64,000 bases of DNA. Origin: CAMPKL01 sp963817465 (GTDB lineage Bacteria > Acidobacteriota > Terriglobia > Bryobacterales > UBA6623). The stretch spans positions 930,001-994,000 of the forward strand of contig CAWFOP010000014.1 of NCBI GenBank assembly GCA_963817465.1, in the 5' to 3' direction. Position numbers and translations under genes: made by a program. Under the pieces are notes generated by a model. It was given only the letters and a program-made list of their open reading frames with translations, did no database searches and had not been told where the DNA came from. Shown here in pieces: positions 54,545-63,859 of the stretch (the first letter of the stretch is position 1; each line of letters begins with the position of its first letter).

Positions 54545-54973
54545 TTACTCGAGCGACACTCTCAGACCGTAGCGGAAGGCGACCGTGACGATGAGCGAGA
54601 GCACCGCTCCCACGACGTAGCTGCGCGGCCAAGCTTGTCCGACGACGCGGAGAAGCAGACTGAGATAGATGGCGGTCCGCAGAGCGAACCAACCGGTGCC
54701 CCAAAGTGCGAGATAGGCCATCGTCAGCAGCACGACGCCGCCGACGATGTCGAGATGCTCGGCCGGAGGAGCGCTCGCGGTTTCGCCGGTCGAGCGGCGG
54801 GTTTGCCAGGCGAGCGCGGCGCTGAGCGTCAACATGACCAAAGCGACGACCGCCGGGAAGAAGCCCGGACCGGGCTGACCGCTCACGCCGGCGGGCAGGG
54901 CCGCCGCTCCGGCAAGCAGTCCCAGGCTCAACGCGGCGAAGACGCCGACGACGATGAAATCGGCCTTTCTCAT
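54545..54973 (-). CDS. tctB: TctB, small membrane subunit of the tricarboxylate transporter
   Basis: 142 residues with four predicted membrane spans: ADFIVVGVFAALSLGLLAGA, GFFPAVVALVMLTLSAALAW, IVGGVVLLTMAYLALWGTGWFAL and SYVVGAVLSLIVTVAFRYGL. This is the normal size and arrangement for TctB, which assists the TctA permease. It overlaps the end of tctC by 4 bp and is followed closely by tctA. The cytoplasmic loop carries a Thr/Ser/Gly-rich stretch (RRSTGETASAPP). Confidence 0.9.
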   Translation of the reverse strand: MRKADFIVVGVFAALSLGLLAGAAALPAGVSGQPGPGFFPAVVALVMLTLSAALAWQTRRSTGETASAPPAEHLDIVGGVVLLTMAYLALWGTGWFALRTAIYLSLLLRVVGQAWPRSYVVGAVLSLIVTVAFRYGLRVSLE

Positions 54974-55924
54974 CGCTGCATTCTCAGCAGTCTCGGGATC
55001 TCTCCGCTGAAGAACTTCTCCTGCGCGAGCGCGAACTTTTCAAACTCGTCGGAAGCCAAAAACTGCGGCTGCATGCCCCGCTCGCGGCAGAGCTTCTCCC
55101 ATTCGGGGGTTTTATAGGCTTCACGGAACGCCTCGGAAAGTTGTCGGCGAATCTCGGCGGAGATGCCGGGGGGCCCGAAGAATCCGCTCCACGCGGGCGC
55201 GCCGATCTTATAGCCGAGCTCATAGGTCGTTGGCGTGTCGGGCATGACGCTCGCGCGTGTCTGCGTCGAAGACGGCCAAAGGCCGCAGCGCGCCGGATTG
55301 CACGTGGGAGATGACCTCGCCGACGCCGGCGATCACGGCGTCGACGTGTCCGCCGAGCAGCGAGACGAGCGCGCCCGAGCTGCCGTTGTAGGGCAGATGG
55401 GTCACGCGAATGCCGGCGCCGTCCTCGAGCAACAGCGTGTTGAAGTGCCAGATCGAGCCGACGCCGGAGTTCGCCATGATCAGACCGCCCGGCTTTTGTT
55501 TGGCCGCCGCGATGAAGTCGGCGAACGTGCGCCAAGGCGCATCGCTGCGCACGACCAAAGCCGGAGGAGTCTTGGAAACCATGCAGATCAAGCTCATTTG
55601 ACTCGGACCCACGTCGGCGTAGCCTAATGAGCGGACCATCGCGATTTCGACGGGCGCATGGCCGATGGTATAGCCGTCGGGCGGTCGGCGGGTCACGTAG
55701 CTGAACGCCAATGCTCCGCTCGCGCCGGGTTTGTTTTCGCACACGATGGGGACGCCCATGCCCTTTTCGGCAAGACTCGCCATCATGCGCGATACGGTAT
55801 CGGAAATTCCGCCGGGCGAGGCCTGCACGATGAGCTTGATCTCGCGCGAGGGGTAAGGTCCCGAGCGCTCCCCGCCGCAAGCCAGCAGCAGAACCGCCGC
55901 CAAGATGGGAATCAGACGCGACAC
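54970..55924 (-). CDS. tctC: TctC/Bug-family solute-binding protein, split by an apparent +1 frameshift
   Basis: Extracytoplasmic receptor of the tricarboxylate transporter. From the GTG at 55922-55924 there is a signal ending LLLAC, a lipoprotein-like site. The Bug domain follows: REIKLIVQASPGGISDTVSRMM, GAFSYV-type loop SGALAFSYVTRRPPDG, and VGSIWHFNTLLLEDGAGI. Near 55255-55258 the sense passes to the next frame (SVMPDTPTTYELGYKIGAPAWS, then FFGPPGISAEIRRQLSEAF), ending at 54970. One extra base explains it; the joined protein has 317 residues, as usual. The overlap with tctB is 4 bp. Confidence 0.88.
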
Positions 55925-55971
55925 AGCGGACCAGGATAGCGAACGGCGCCGGAACTGCGAGCGGATCCCGA

Positions 55972-56568
55972 TCACCGAGGCAAGTTGCACTCGTAGACGA
56001 AGGCCGGAGGCAGATTGCGGATGATCATGCGGCGGTTGACGGACTGGAAATGCCGCCTGAGGATGTGCCGCACATCGAAGTAAATGGGACGCCCGTCTTC
56101 GATCCGCATGCGGTGCACGTATTGGAACTGCGTGAACACGCTGGCGTCGTGCAGCATGGGCCGCAACTCCCTGAAAATGCGACTGACGGTGGTCTGATCC
56201 ATGATGGTCAAGCCAAGCGACGACAGGACGGCGTCGATGCGGTCGAGGCCGCGGCGGCGTAGCTCGTCACCCGCTTCCTCGGCTCCGCAGGCGACGACCT
56301 CGAGGCGCGGGTCGTGTACTCGATTGCGAAGGTAGGTGACGAATCTCGGGTTCACCTCGAAGGCCAGCAGCTTGGCGCTGCGCGGCAAGGCGTCGAGCAA
56401 TTCCCGCGTCATCACGCCGGTCCCGGGGCCGAACTCGACGACGACTCGAGCGTTGGCGAGCGGCAGCGGCTCGACCATCGCTTCGGCCAAAAATTTGGAC
56501 GACGGCGCGATGGCCGCGGTAGCTTGAAAGTCGGCGAGCGCCTGGCTGGCAAAAACGGAGAGGCTCAT
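55972..56568 (-). CDS. SAM-dependent methyltransferase, phospholipid N-methyltransferase-like
   Basis: 198 residues. The SAM-binding loop is VVVEFGPGTGVMTRELL (motif I), with LLAFEVNPRFVTYL as motif II and DAVLSSLGLTIM as motif III/IV. The opening FLAEAMVEPLPLANA and the overall layout resemble the bacterial phosphatidylethanolamine N-methyltransferases of the PmtA type and the rRNA-adenine dimethylase fold. It has no membrane span. Substrate is uncertain. It ends 47 bp before the tctC start and is read in the same direction. Confidence 0.75.
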   Translation of the reverse strand: MSLSVFASQALADFQATAAIAPSSKFLAEAMVEPLPLANARVVVEFGPGTGVMTRELLDALPRSAKLLAFEVNPRFVTYLRNRVHDPRLEVVACGAEEAGDELRRRGLDRIDAVLSSLGLTIMDQTTVSRIFRELRPMLHDASVFTQFQYVHRMRIEDGRPIYFDVRHILRRHFQSVNRRMIIRNLPPAFVYECNLPR

Positions 56569-56720
56569 TCCTGGTCCACCGAATCGTACCAGATGTCAAT
56601 GACTTTTCGTCGAAAGGGCTTCTTCGGCGGGCGAACGGGCGACCAAGCGCCCGCGCCGCCGACAACCGCCCGGGGACCGTCGTTTGCTTGCGATACGATG
56701 TCCAAGATATCCCTCTTCTT

Positions 56721-56759
56721 CTATTCTGCGGCGCGATCGCCTATTCCGCGGCGCGATCG
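56721..56759 (+). repeat. Tandem 19/20-bp repeat upstream of pyrE
   Basis: CTATTCTGCGGCGCGATCG (56721-56739) is followed after one base by CTATTCCGCGGCGCGATCG (56741-56759), one mismatch in 19. The 20-bp period is about two helical turns, placing both on the same face of DNA. It ends 16 bp before the pyrE ATG, a place where a regulator or an RNA element could act. No similar unit is seen elsewhere in the window. Confidence 0.6.
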
Positions 56760-56775
56760 GGGGACACTTGATTTG

Positions 56776-57336
56776 ATGGATGCGAACCTAGAAAGACTCA
56801 AGACTCTGCTGCGGAAGCACTCGGTCCACTACGGCGATTTCGTCTTGGCGTCCGGCAAGCGCAGCAACGTCTACGTGGACTGCCGCCTGACGACCCTGCG
56901 GGCTGAGGCGATGCCGCTGATCGGCCGCGCGGTCTTGGACCGCATCGAGGCGCGAGGCTGGCGCGCCGAGCTAGTCGGCGGGTTGACGCTCGGCGCCGAT
57001 CCGGTCGTTTCAGCGGTCGCGCGCGAAAGCCTCGAAACGGACCAGGTCCTCAACGGGTTCTTGGTCCGCAAGGAATCAAAGGGTCATGGCCGCGAGCAAT
57101 TCGTCGAGGGGATCCGCGATGGCTCCGGCCAGCGGGCGATCGTCGTCGAAGACGTCTGCTCAACGGGCGGCTCGGCGCTGAGGGCCATCGAGCGCGCGCG
57201 CGACTTCGGCTTCGAGGTGGTCGGAGCGGTTTGCCTGGTGGACCGTGAGATGGGCGGCCGCGAGGCGATCGAGGCCGCCGGCTGCGGCTTCGAATACGTG
57301 TTTCTGATGAAGGACTTGCTCGATCCCGAGCGCTAG
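56776..57336 (+). CDS. pyrE: Orotate phosphoribosyltransferase
   Basis: Makes OMP from orotate and PRPP in pyrimidine synthesis. 186 residues from the ATG at 56776. It shows YGDFVLASGKRSNVYVDCRLTTL, GGLTLGADPVVSAVA, RKESKGHGREQFVEG and the PRPP-binding loop AIVVEDVCSTGGSALRAIE with its two acidic residues. The catalytic Lys/flexible loop is RKESKGHG. Length is normal for the shorter type of PyrE. The gene stands alone, convergent with the phosphodiesterase gene 17 bp further on. Confidence 0.94.
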   Translation: MDANLERLKTLLRKHSVHYGDFVLASGKRSNVYVDCRLTTLRAEAMPLIGRAVLDRIEARGWRAELVGGLTLGADPVVSAVARESLETDQVLNGFLVRKESKGHGREQFVEGIRDGSGQRAIVVEDVCSTGGSALRAIERARDFGFEVVGAVCLVDREMGGREAIEAAGCGFEYVFLMKDLLDPER

Positions 57337-57353
57337 GCCGAGGGGGCGCGCTC

Positions 57354-58916
57354 TCACGCGATTTCCGCCGGCGCCGTCCGCCGCACCAGGCTGCGCCCCT
57401 CCATCTCGGCGGGAATCGGGATGTCGAGCAATTCGAGCACGGTCGGGGCCACGTCCATGGCGCTCGGCAGGTCGTCGCCGAAGGTCGCCTTGCCCCGAGG
57501 CGTTCGCATGGCGAGGAATCCGCGCGCGTCGTGACCGCCGGTGCGCAGGTCGTGGTGGCCGCCGGACACGGTCCCGTATCCGGGAGAGCGAACGGCTTCG
57601 ATCCAAGTCTCGCTGCTCCACATCGCGCAGACGTCGGGAAGGATGTCGATGTAGGGCCCGTGGTGCGTGTCGCGCAGGCGCGAGGTGTGGCGGATGGCGG
57701 CTTTTCCCGTCGCCGGGTTGATGAGATCCTTCAAGCGCGCTTCGAGGAACGAGCAAACGGCCTCGTATTCTTCGCCCGGTTCGACGATGCCCTCCGGATC
57801 GCGGCCCTTCAGGTTCACCCGGAAGGCCGGGTTGAGATCGTTGTTGGGCACATAGTTGACGCGCGCGGCCGGATCCAGCTTTTTCGAGCCCATCACACGG
57901 CAGACGATTGCGTCCTCGATGCTCTTGGGAAGCATGCTCTTGACGGCGTATTGGAACTGGATGGGGATCTTCTCCTTGAGCACTTCGACGAAGCCCCGGC
58001 GGATCTCGATGTGCGGTTCAGGACCGCTCGTGGGTTCGGCGTTCTTTGGCCCGGACAGACCCCAGAGCTTCAGCAGCGTCGGCAGCAAATCGCGGCCGTG
58101 ATACTGCGCGGTCATGCCGTGTCCGGAGAAAACGATGACATTCGTCTCCGGGCCGGCCAGGTCGATCAGCTTGCCGACCTCGTCGTCGACCGCGGCGTAA
58201 ATGTCGCACATCGCCGATTGCAGACCGTAGCGATCTTGGGGATCGTGCAGCGGATGCCGCGGGTCGTAGATGTGCCAAAACTGATGTCCAGCGCAATGGG
58301 TCTCCGAGAATGCAGCGAAGAACAGGTCCCAGGACTCGCGCTCGAGCAGCCAGCGCAGCAGCTCGCCTCGGCGGCGCACGCCGGCGATGAGGTCCTTGCG
58401 TAGTTGAACGTAGTCGCTGGGCTTGCGGCCGTGGTTGTCGCAGGAGTGGATGGGATAGTCGCCGATCTTGCGGCGAATCTCGTCGAACAGTTCGGGAGGA
58501 TTCGCGGCTCGATCGCAATGGGTCGCATGCGCGCCCCAGTTGGCTAGTTGAACGCCCGGGAAGCCGTCCGTCAATCCCGTCTTCGGCGGGTCGATGACGG
58601 CGCAGCGCTTACCGCACTCGGACAGGGTGAGCCAGAACTGCTTCCCTCGCGCCGTGTCTTCGACCAACTCGAGATTTTGCGAGTTGAGCTTCGGCTGGAT
58701 GTAGTAGTACTTGCCGAAGGCGGCCGAATTCGCGCTGGTGTAGACCGACGGCCAAACTTCGTCGGGGAACTCCTCGGCGGCTGAGCGCAAGTCCGATGTC
58801 GCGCCTGCGCCGATCAGCGCGGCCAGGCGCGGCAGGCGGCCTTCCGCGGCCCAGCGGCGAATCAGCGAGGGCTCGGCCGCGTCGAGAGCCAGCAGCAACA
58901 CTCGAGGGGGGGCCAT
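57354..58916 (-). CDS. Alkaline phosphatase-superfamily (type I phosphodiesterase-like) protein
   Basis: 520 residues. It begins RVLLLALDAAEPSLIRRWAAEGRLPRL, the metal-binding Asp strand of nucleotide pyrophosphatase/phosphodiesterases. EVWPSVYTSANSAAFGKYYY holds the place of the catalytic Thr/Ser. Further metal-ligand sites are FFAAFSETHCAGHQFWH (the D/E-H-H pattern) and VIVFSGHGM near residue 230. There is no signal peptide, so it acts in the cytoplasm or is exported otherwise. It starts 4 bp after the glycosyltransferase gene ends, so both likely belong to one operon, perhaps for a surface polysaccharide. Confidence 0.75.
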   Translation of the reverse strand: MAPPRVLLLALDAAEPSLIRRWAAEGRLPRLAALIGAGATSDLRSAAEEFPDEVWPSVYTSANSAAFGKYYYIQPKLNSQNLELVEDTARGKQFWLTLSECGKRCAVIDPPKTGLTDGFPGVQLANWGAHATHCDRAANPPELFDEIRRKIGDYPIHSCDNHGRKPSDYVQLRKDLIAGVRRRGELLRWLLERESWDLFFAAFSETHCAGHQFWHIYDPRHPLHDPQDRYGLQSAMCDIYAAVDDEVGKLIDLAGPETNVIVFSGHGMTAQYHGRDLLPTLLKLWGLSGPKNAEPTSGPEPHIEIRRGFVEVLKEKIPIQFQYAVKSMLPKSIEDAIVCRVMGSKKLDPAARVNYVPNNDLNPAFRVNLKGRDPEGIVEPGEEYEAVCSFLEARLKDLINPATGKAAIRHTSRLRDTHHGPYIDILPDVCAMWSSETWIEAVRSPGYGTVSGGHHDLRTGGHDARGFLAMRTPRGKATFGDDLPSAMDVAPTVLELLDIPIPAEMEGRSLVRRTAPAEIA

Positions 58917-58920
58917 CGGC

Positions 58921-60000
58921 TCAGGACCCCTTCGCGGTCGCCGCGATCGTGTCGGGCGTCGGCGTATGCTCGACCCCGGAGTATTGCGGAGCCGGGGAAC
59001 GGTCGCGCGGCAAAGTCGGTGAAACCAGACCGATCAAATAGCCCGACCCGCAAATGAAGTAGTGAATCATCAGGCCGCCGAGCGCGCCCGCCGCGAACAG
59101 CCAGCCGCGCTTGCGGCGAATGAAACCAAGCAGTCCGGCGTTGAAGCCGACCAATCCGACCAGGGCGAGCAAGCCCCCGACCAGCGCCCAAGGGGAAAAC
59201 GGAGCCATCGCTAAGCAAAGCAGGACCGCGGCGGTGAGGATGACGCTGCGGCGCCCGTTGCGATTGGTGTTGAGCTTGCCCAGCTCGGCGCGGCCGACGC
59301 GAATCAGCCGCGTCCACGGAATGGCGCGGTGAATCAGGTCGGAGCGCACGAGTCGGTGAAGCGAATAACGCTTGAGATGCTCGACCTGCACGTCCTTGAC
59401 CAGGCGGATGCGGTAGCCGCGCTTGATGAGGGCGTTGCCGAACTCGATGTCTTCGCAGGCCAGCACGCTGACGTCGAAGCCTTCGAGATCCTCGAACGTC
59501 TCGCGCCATATAGCTCCGCAGCCGCTCCAGAAGCTCGTCTGATAGTCCTCGCCGTGTTGGTGCGTGTAGTAGTGCTGATAGTTCTTGAATTGGCTCCAAA
59601 ACCCCGGAGCGCTCGTTTCGGGCGTGTAGGTTCCGAAGAAAACCTTCTCGCCGGACGCCAGGGTGCGCAGGCCCAGCCCAATGGTGTCGGGCCGCAGCAG
59701 GCAATCCGCGTCGATGAAGAAGAATACGTCGCCGCGCGCGGCGACGGCGCCCACGTTGCGGGCGTACGCGGCCCCGCGCCGTACCGCGTATTCGATTACG
59801 CGGATGCCGGGATGATTCCGCGCAACTTCGCTGGTGCCGTCAGTGCAGCCGTCGCAGACCACGATAATCTCGAGGGGCGTGACGCTCGAAGCGGCATAAG
59901 AGTCGAGGCAGCGCTTCAGGGTCGACTCGGCGTTGTACGCCGGGATGATCACCGAAACGGACGGATCGACTGTTGTTTTTGTCGGGCGAGCTTCCGACAT
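58921..60000 (-). CDS. Family 2 glycosyltransferase with C-terminal membrane spans
   Basis: 359 residues. The GT-A fold starts VSVIIPAYNAESTLKRCLDS, then IIVVCDGCTDGTSEVARNH, and the metal-binding DxD-like site GDVFFFIDADCLL. Acceptor-side motifs are FWSGCGAIWRETFEDLEGFD and CEDIEFGNALIKRGYRI, with the catalytic Asp/Glu (ED). Two to three hydrophobic spans follow (SVILTAAVLLCLAMA, ALVGGLLALVGLVGFNAGLL and LFAAGALGGLMIHYFIC), anchoring it in the membrane. It probably builds a lipid- or polysaccharide-linked glycan. The phosphodiesterase gene follows within 4 bp. Confidence 0.88.
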   Translation of the reverse strand: MSEARPTKTTVDPSVSVIIPAYNAESTLKRCLDSYAASSVTPLEIIVVCDGCTDGTSEVARNHPGIRVIEYAVRRGAAYARNVGAVAARGDVFFFIDADCLLRPDTIGLGLRTLASGEKVFFGTYTPETSAPGFWSQFKNYQHYYTHQHGEDYQTSFWSGCGAIWRETFEDLEGFDVSVLACEDIEFGNALIKRGYRIRLVKDVQVEHLKRYSLHRLVRSDLIHRAIPWTRLIRVGRAELGKLNTNRNGRRSVILTAAVLLCLAMAPFSPWALVGGLLALVGLVGFNAGLLGFIRRKRGWLFAAGALGGLMIHYFICGSGYLIGLVSPTLPRDRSPAPQYSGVEHTPTPDTIAATAKGS

Positions 60001-60096
60001 CGATAGAAATAGCGGGTTGGACTACCGGCCAGCCTTGAATTGTATCACCCGCAAGTGGGACTTCGGCCCGCAAGCTAGAATAGTCCGTTTCAAGCC

Positions 60097-61644
60097 ATGA
60101 GCAAGATTCGCCGCGCCCTGTTGAGCGTCACAGACAAGTCCGGCCTCGCCGCCTTCGCCCAGCGTCTCGCCGGCCACGGGGTCGAGCTGATCTCGACCGG
60201 CGGCACAGCTAAGCTGCTGCGCGACAGCGGCCTCGAGGTCAAGGATGTCGCCGAAGCGACCGGCTTCCCCGAGATGCTCGACGGCAGAGTGAAGACCCTT
60301 CACCCGAACATCGCCGGGGGCGTTTTGGCGATTCGGTCGAACGCCGAGCACATGAGCGCTCTCGAGCGGCACGGCATCGAGCCGATCGACATGGTGGTGG
60401 TGAACCTCTACGCCTTTGAGCAAACGGCGGCGAAGCCCGGCGCGACCTTCGAGGAAATTGTCGAAAACATCGATATCGGAGGGCCGACCGTGATCCGGGC
60501 CGCCGCGAAGAACTACCGCGACGTGGCGGTGGTGACCACGCCGGCCGACTATGACGCGATCGCCGACGAGCTCGACGCTCATTCGGGCGCGCTGTCGCTC
60601 GAGACGCATTGGCGCTTGGCGCAAACGGCTTTCGTGCTCACCGCGACCTACGATCGCGCCATCAGCACGACGCTTGCCCGGCTCGAAGTGACGGGCGAGC
60701 GGGCGCAAGCCGGCGAATTGCCGGAAATCCTGAACGTCTTCGCGCCGCTCAAACAGTCCCTACGCTACGGGGAAAATCCACACCAGCAGGCGGGCCTGTA
60801 CGGCACCGGCGCGCCGGGCGTAGCGGCCGCCAAGCAATTGCACGGCAAGGAGCTGTCGTACAACAACCTGGTCGATCTCGATGCCTGCTGGGCGCTGATC
60901 CAGGAGTTCGACAAGCCGGCGGTCGCCATCATCAAACACACCAACCCTTGCGGCTGCGCCGAGCAAGACTCGCTTGTCGAAGCCTACAAGAAGGCGCTGG
61001 AGTGTGATCCGGTGTCGGCCTTCGGGTCGGTGATTGCGGTCAACCGTGAAGTCGACGCGGACACGGCCGCGGAGATGTCGAATCTATTCGTCGAAGCGAT
61101 CGCGGCGCCTTCATTCAGCAAGAAGGCGCTCGAGATCCTAACCAAGAAGAAGAACATCCGCTTGGTCGAGATCGGCGCCACGGCGCCGAGCCTGGCGGTC
61201 AAAAGCATCTCGGGCGGTTTTCTGGTGCAGACCGAAGACCGCCGCGAGACCAGCCCTGACGGTTGGAAAGTGGTCACGGAACGACAGCCGACCGAGGATG
61301 AGCAAGTCGCGCTCGAGTTCGCCTGGAAAGTCGTCAAGCACGTCAAGTCGAACGCCATCCTCTACTGCCGCCCCGGTCAGACGGTCGGCGTGGGCGCGGG
61401 GCAAATGAGCCGCGTCGACTCGGCGCGCCTCGGCGCCTCGAAGGCGCATCTGCCCATCGCGGGGTCGGCGGTCGCCTCCGACGCATTCTTCCCCTTCGCC
61501 GACGGCGTCGAGGAGTTGGCGAAGGCGGGCGCGACGGCCGTCATTCAGCCGGGCGGCTCGGTCCGCGACGAAGAAGTGATCGCCGCGGCGAACCGCCTGG
61601 GGCTGACGATGGTGTTCACCGGCGTGCGGCACTTCCGGCACTAA
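60097..61644 (+). CDS. purH: Bifunctional AICAR formyltransferase/IMP cyclohydrolase
   Basis: Last two steps of purine synthesis. 515 residues. The cyclohydrolase domain opens IRRALLSVTDKSGLAAFAQRL and contains ELISTGGTAKLL, TGFPEMLDGRVKTLHPNIAGG and NIDIGGPTVIRAAAKNY. The formyltransferase domain has SLRYGENPHQQAGLY, LHGKELSYNNLVDLDACW, the catalytic IIKHTNPCGCA, and DAFFPFADGVEELAKAGATAVIQPGGSVRDEEVI. It ends MVFTGVRHFRH, as in the family. Its last 29 bp overlap the convergent hldD gene, an unusual arrangement for two essential-type genes. Confidence 0.97.
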   Translation: MSKIRRALLSVTDKSGLAAFAQRLAGHGVELISTGGTAKLLRDSGLEVKDVAEATGFPEMLDGRVKTLHPNIAGGVLAIRSNAEHMSALERHGIEPIDMVVVNLYAFEQTAAKPGATFEEIVENIDIGGPTVIRAAAKNYRDVAVVTTPADYDAIADELDAHSGALSLETHWRLAQTAFVLTATYDRAISTTLARLEVTGERAQAGELPEILNVFAPLKQSLRYGENPHQQAGLYGTGAPGVAAAKQLHGKELSYNNLVDLDACWALIQEFDKPAVAIIKHTNPCGCAEQDSLVEAYKKALECDPVSAFGSVIAVNREVDADTAAEMSNLFVEAIAAPSFSKKALEILTKKKNIRLVEIGATAPSLAVKSISGGFLVQTEDRRETSPDGWKVVTERQPTEDEQVALEFAWKVVKHVKSNAILYCRPGQTVGVGAGQMSRVDSARLGASKAHLPIAGSAVASDAFFPFADGVEELAKAGATAVIQPGGSVRDEEVIAAANRLGLTMVFTGVRHFRH

Positions 61645-62689
61645 GGCCGGTTCCGACGCCGAGATTCGGGAGCGGAGTCTCGGCGCCCGGATCAAGCCTG
61701 CGGTCGTGCGCCAGGTAGTTCTTCACGTAATCGGAGACGGCGTTCTCGAGAGGGCTGATTTCAGCCCGGTAGCCGGCGTTCCGGAGCTTGCCGATCTCGG
61801 CTTGGGTGAAGTATTGATACTTCTCTCGCAAGGTCGCCGGCATGTCGATGAACTCGATGCGCGGCTTGCGCCCCATGGCTTCGAAGATCGCGCTGGCGAG
61901 GTCGAGCCAGGTGCGCGCTTGGCCGGAACCGAGGTTATAAAGCCCGCCGCCGTCGAGCTGTTCGGCCAGGAAGAGAGTCATCCCGACCGCGTCCTTCACG
62001 TAGAGGAAATCGCGCTGCTGGCAGCCGTCGGCGAAATCCGCGCGATTGCTCTTGAACAGCTTGACGACTCCTTCGGCGAGGATCTGGTGATAGGCCTTGT
62101 GGACGACGCTGCGCATGTCGCCTTTGTGCCCTTCATTGGGTCCGAAGACGTTGAAATACTTGAGTCCGGTCAGCCGCTCGAGCAGTCCGCTGCGCTCGGC
62201 CCAGCAGTCGAACAGGTGCTTGGAATAGCCGTACATGTTGAGCGGCCGCAAATCGCTGAGCGGGCGGCTCTCGGTAAGGCCTTCCTCGAGCCGGCCGTAG
62301 GTCGCCGCCGACGACGCGTAGAGAAAGCGCACGTTTCGTTCGACCGCCCAGAGGGCGAGCTTCTTCGTGTACTCGAAGTTGTTCGCGATCAAATAAGCGG
62401 CGTCGGTCTCGGTGGTCGAGGAGCAGGCTCCAAGATGGAACACCGTGCGGATGCCGTCGAGCGCCGGGTCGCCGCCGCCGACCATCCGCTCCAGATGATC
62501 GGCCTCGACGTAATCGGCGAAGCGCAGCCCGGTCAGGTTTTTCCACTTTTCGCTGCTGCGCAGGCGGTCGGCCGCCAAGATGTCTTCGTGCCCGCGGCGA
62601 TTGAGCTCCCAGATCAGGGCGCTGCCGATGAAGCCTGCTCCGCCGGTCACGAGGATGCGGCCTTCGCCGAGGTTGTGCATGGCTGACAT
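61616..62689 (-). CDS. hldD: ADP-L-glycero-D-manno-heptose 6-epimerase
   Basis: Epimerises the heptose used in the inner core of lipopolysaccharide; its presence supports a Gram-negative cell. 357 residues. The SDR-type NAD(P) loop is ILVTGGAGFIGSALIWEL; catalytic Tyr and Lys are in LNMYGYSKHLFD, with Ser in YASSAATYG. Family-specific phrases are LKYFNVFGPNEGHKGDMRSV and QQRDFLYVKDAVGMTLFL. The C-terminal tail (LGVGTGLSAGSAARR) extends past the usual end and overlaps purH by 29 bp. It is divergent from the deoxyhypusine-synthase-like gene 41 bp away. Confidence 0.93.
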   Translation of the reverse strand: MSAMHNLGEGRILVTGGAGFIGSALIWELNRRGHEDILAADRLRSSEKWKNLTGLRFADYVEADHLERMVGGGDPALDGIRTVFHLGACSSTTETDAAYLIANNFEYTKKLALWAVERNVRFLYASSAATYGRLEEGLTESRPLSDLRPLNMYGYSKHLFDCWAERSGLLERLTGLKYFNVFGPNEGHKGDMRSVVHKAYHQILAEGVVKLFKSNRADFADGCQQRDFLYVKDAVGMTLFLAEQLDGGGLYNLGSGQARTWLDLASAIFEAMGRKPRIEFIDMPATLREKYQYFTQAEIGKLRNAGYRAEISPLENAVSDYVKNYLAHDRRLDPGAETPLPNLGVGTGLSAGSAARR

Positions 62690-62730
62690 TGTTGCGGAAA
62701 AGGCCGCTCGCTAGCTAGCGTGTAACCAGC

Positions 62731-63705
62731 ATGTCCGGGGCAATCAGCGAGTTCATCAGTCACCACTATCGCCACTTCAACGCGGCCACTTTGAAAGAAG
62801 CGTCGCAAGCCTACGTGCGTCATTTGGAGTACGGCGGAAAGATGTTCGTCACGGTGGCGGGCGCGATGAGCACGGCGGAGCTGGGAATCTCGCTCGCCGA
62901 GATGATTCGCCGCGAAAAAGTGCATGGCATCTGTTGCACCGGCGCGAACCTGGAGGAAGACGTCTTCAACCTCGTGGCGCACGACTACTATCAGCGCATT
63001 CCGGCTTGGCGGACGCAGACGCCGCAGGCCGACAAAGAGCTGCTCGATCGTCACCTCAACCGCGTGACCGACACCTGCATTCCCGAGGAAGAGGCGATGC
63101 GCCGCATCGAACGCGAGATTCTCGAGGAATGGAAGGCCGCTGACGTCAAGGGCGAGAGCTACCTGCCGGCGGAGTTTTTCTTTCGCATCCTCGATCGCGA
63201 GAGCGTCCAAAACTCGTTTCAGATCGACCCGAAGAACAGTTGGCTGCTGGCCGCTAAAGAGATGAAGATTCCCATCTTCGTCCCAGGTTGGGAGGACTCG
63301 ACGCTCGGCAACATCTTTGCGGCGCGCTGCTACGAGGGAGTGATTCGGAATCCGCGGGTCATCAAGAGCGGGGTCGAGACCATGATGGAGCTGATCACCT
63401 GGTACGACCAAACGTCGAAGGACAGCGCGGTGGGCTTCTTCCAGATCGGCGGCGGCATCGCGGGGGACTTTCCGATTTGCGTCGTGCCGCTGATGCGCCA
63501 GGACCTGCGCCGCGCCGACATCAAGCATTGGGGCTACTTCTGCCAGATCAGCGACTCGACGATGAGCTTCGGCTCCTATTCCGGCGCGCCCCCCAACGAG
63601 AAGATCACCTGGGACAAGCTCGACGTCGACACGCCGTCGTTCATCATCGAGTCCGACGCGTCGATCGTGGCTCCGCTGATCTTCGCCTGGGTGCTCGAGT
63701 GGTAG
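62731..63705 (+). CDS. Deoxyhypusine synthase-like protein
   Basis: 324 residues of the deoxyhypusine synthase family: FVTVAGAMSTAELGISLAEMIRREKVHGICCTGANLEEDVFNLVAH, then VPGWEDSTLGNIFAARCYEG and GVETMMELITWY, QIGGGIAGDFPICVVPL, and YFCQISDSTMSFGSYSGAPPNEKITWDKL. In eukaryotes and archaea this enzyme uses spermidine to modify eIF5A on lysine. Bacteria lack that target, so the true reaction is unclear; some bacterial members make homospermidine or other polyamine products. The NAD-binding GG-GIAGD segment and a C-terminal TWDKL lysine are preserved, so it is likely active. Confidence 0.9.
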   Translation: MSGAISEFISHHYRHFNAATLKEASQAYVRHLEYGGKMFVTVAGAMSTAELGISLAEMIRREKVHGICCTGANLEEDVFNLVAHDYYQRIPAWRTQTPQADKELLDRHLNRVTDTCIPEEEAMRRIEREILEEWKAADVKGESYLPAEFFFRILDRESVQNSFQIDPKNSWLLAAKEMKIPIFVPGWEDSTLGNIFAARCYEGVIRNPRVIKSGVETMMELITWYDQTSKDSAVGFFQIGGGIAGDFPICVVPLMRQDLRRADIKHWGYFCQISDSTMSFGSYSGAPPNEKITWDKLDVDTPSFIIESDASIVAPLIFAWVLEW

Positions 63706-63859
63706 CGTCCGTTTGACAAGGCGTAGAGGTCGTGGGCGGGCGTGAAGGTCTTCAGCGGCGCAGGTCGCGTGCGCCGTCGGCCCCGGCGGTGCTACGGTCA
63801 AATTTGACGGGTTGGCACAACCGGAAACGCCTCGCCGGGGTCGGGCGTAATCCACTCCT

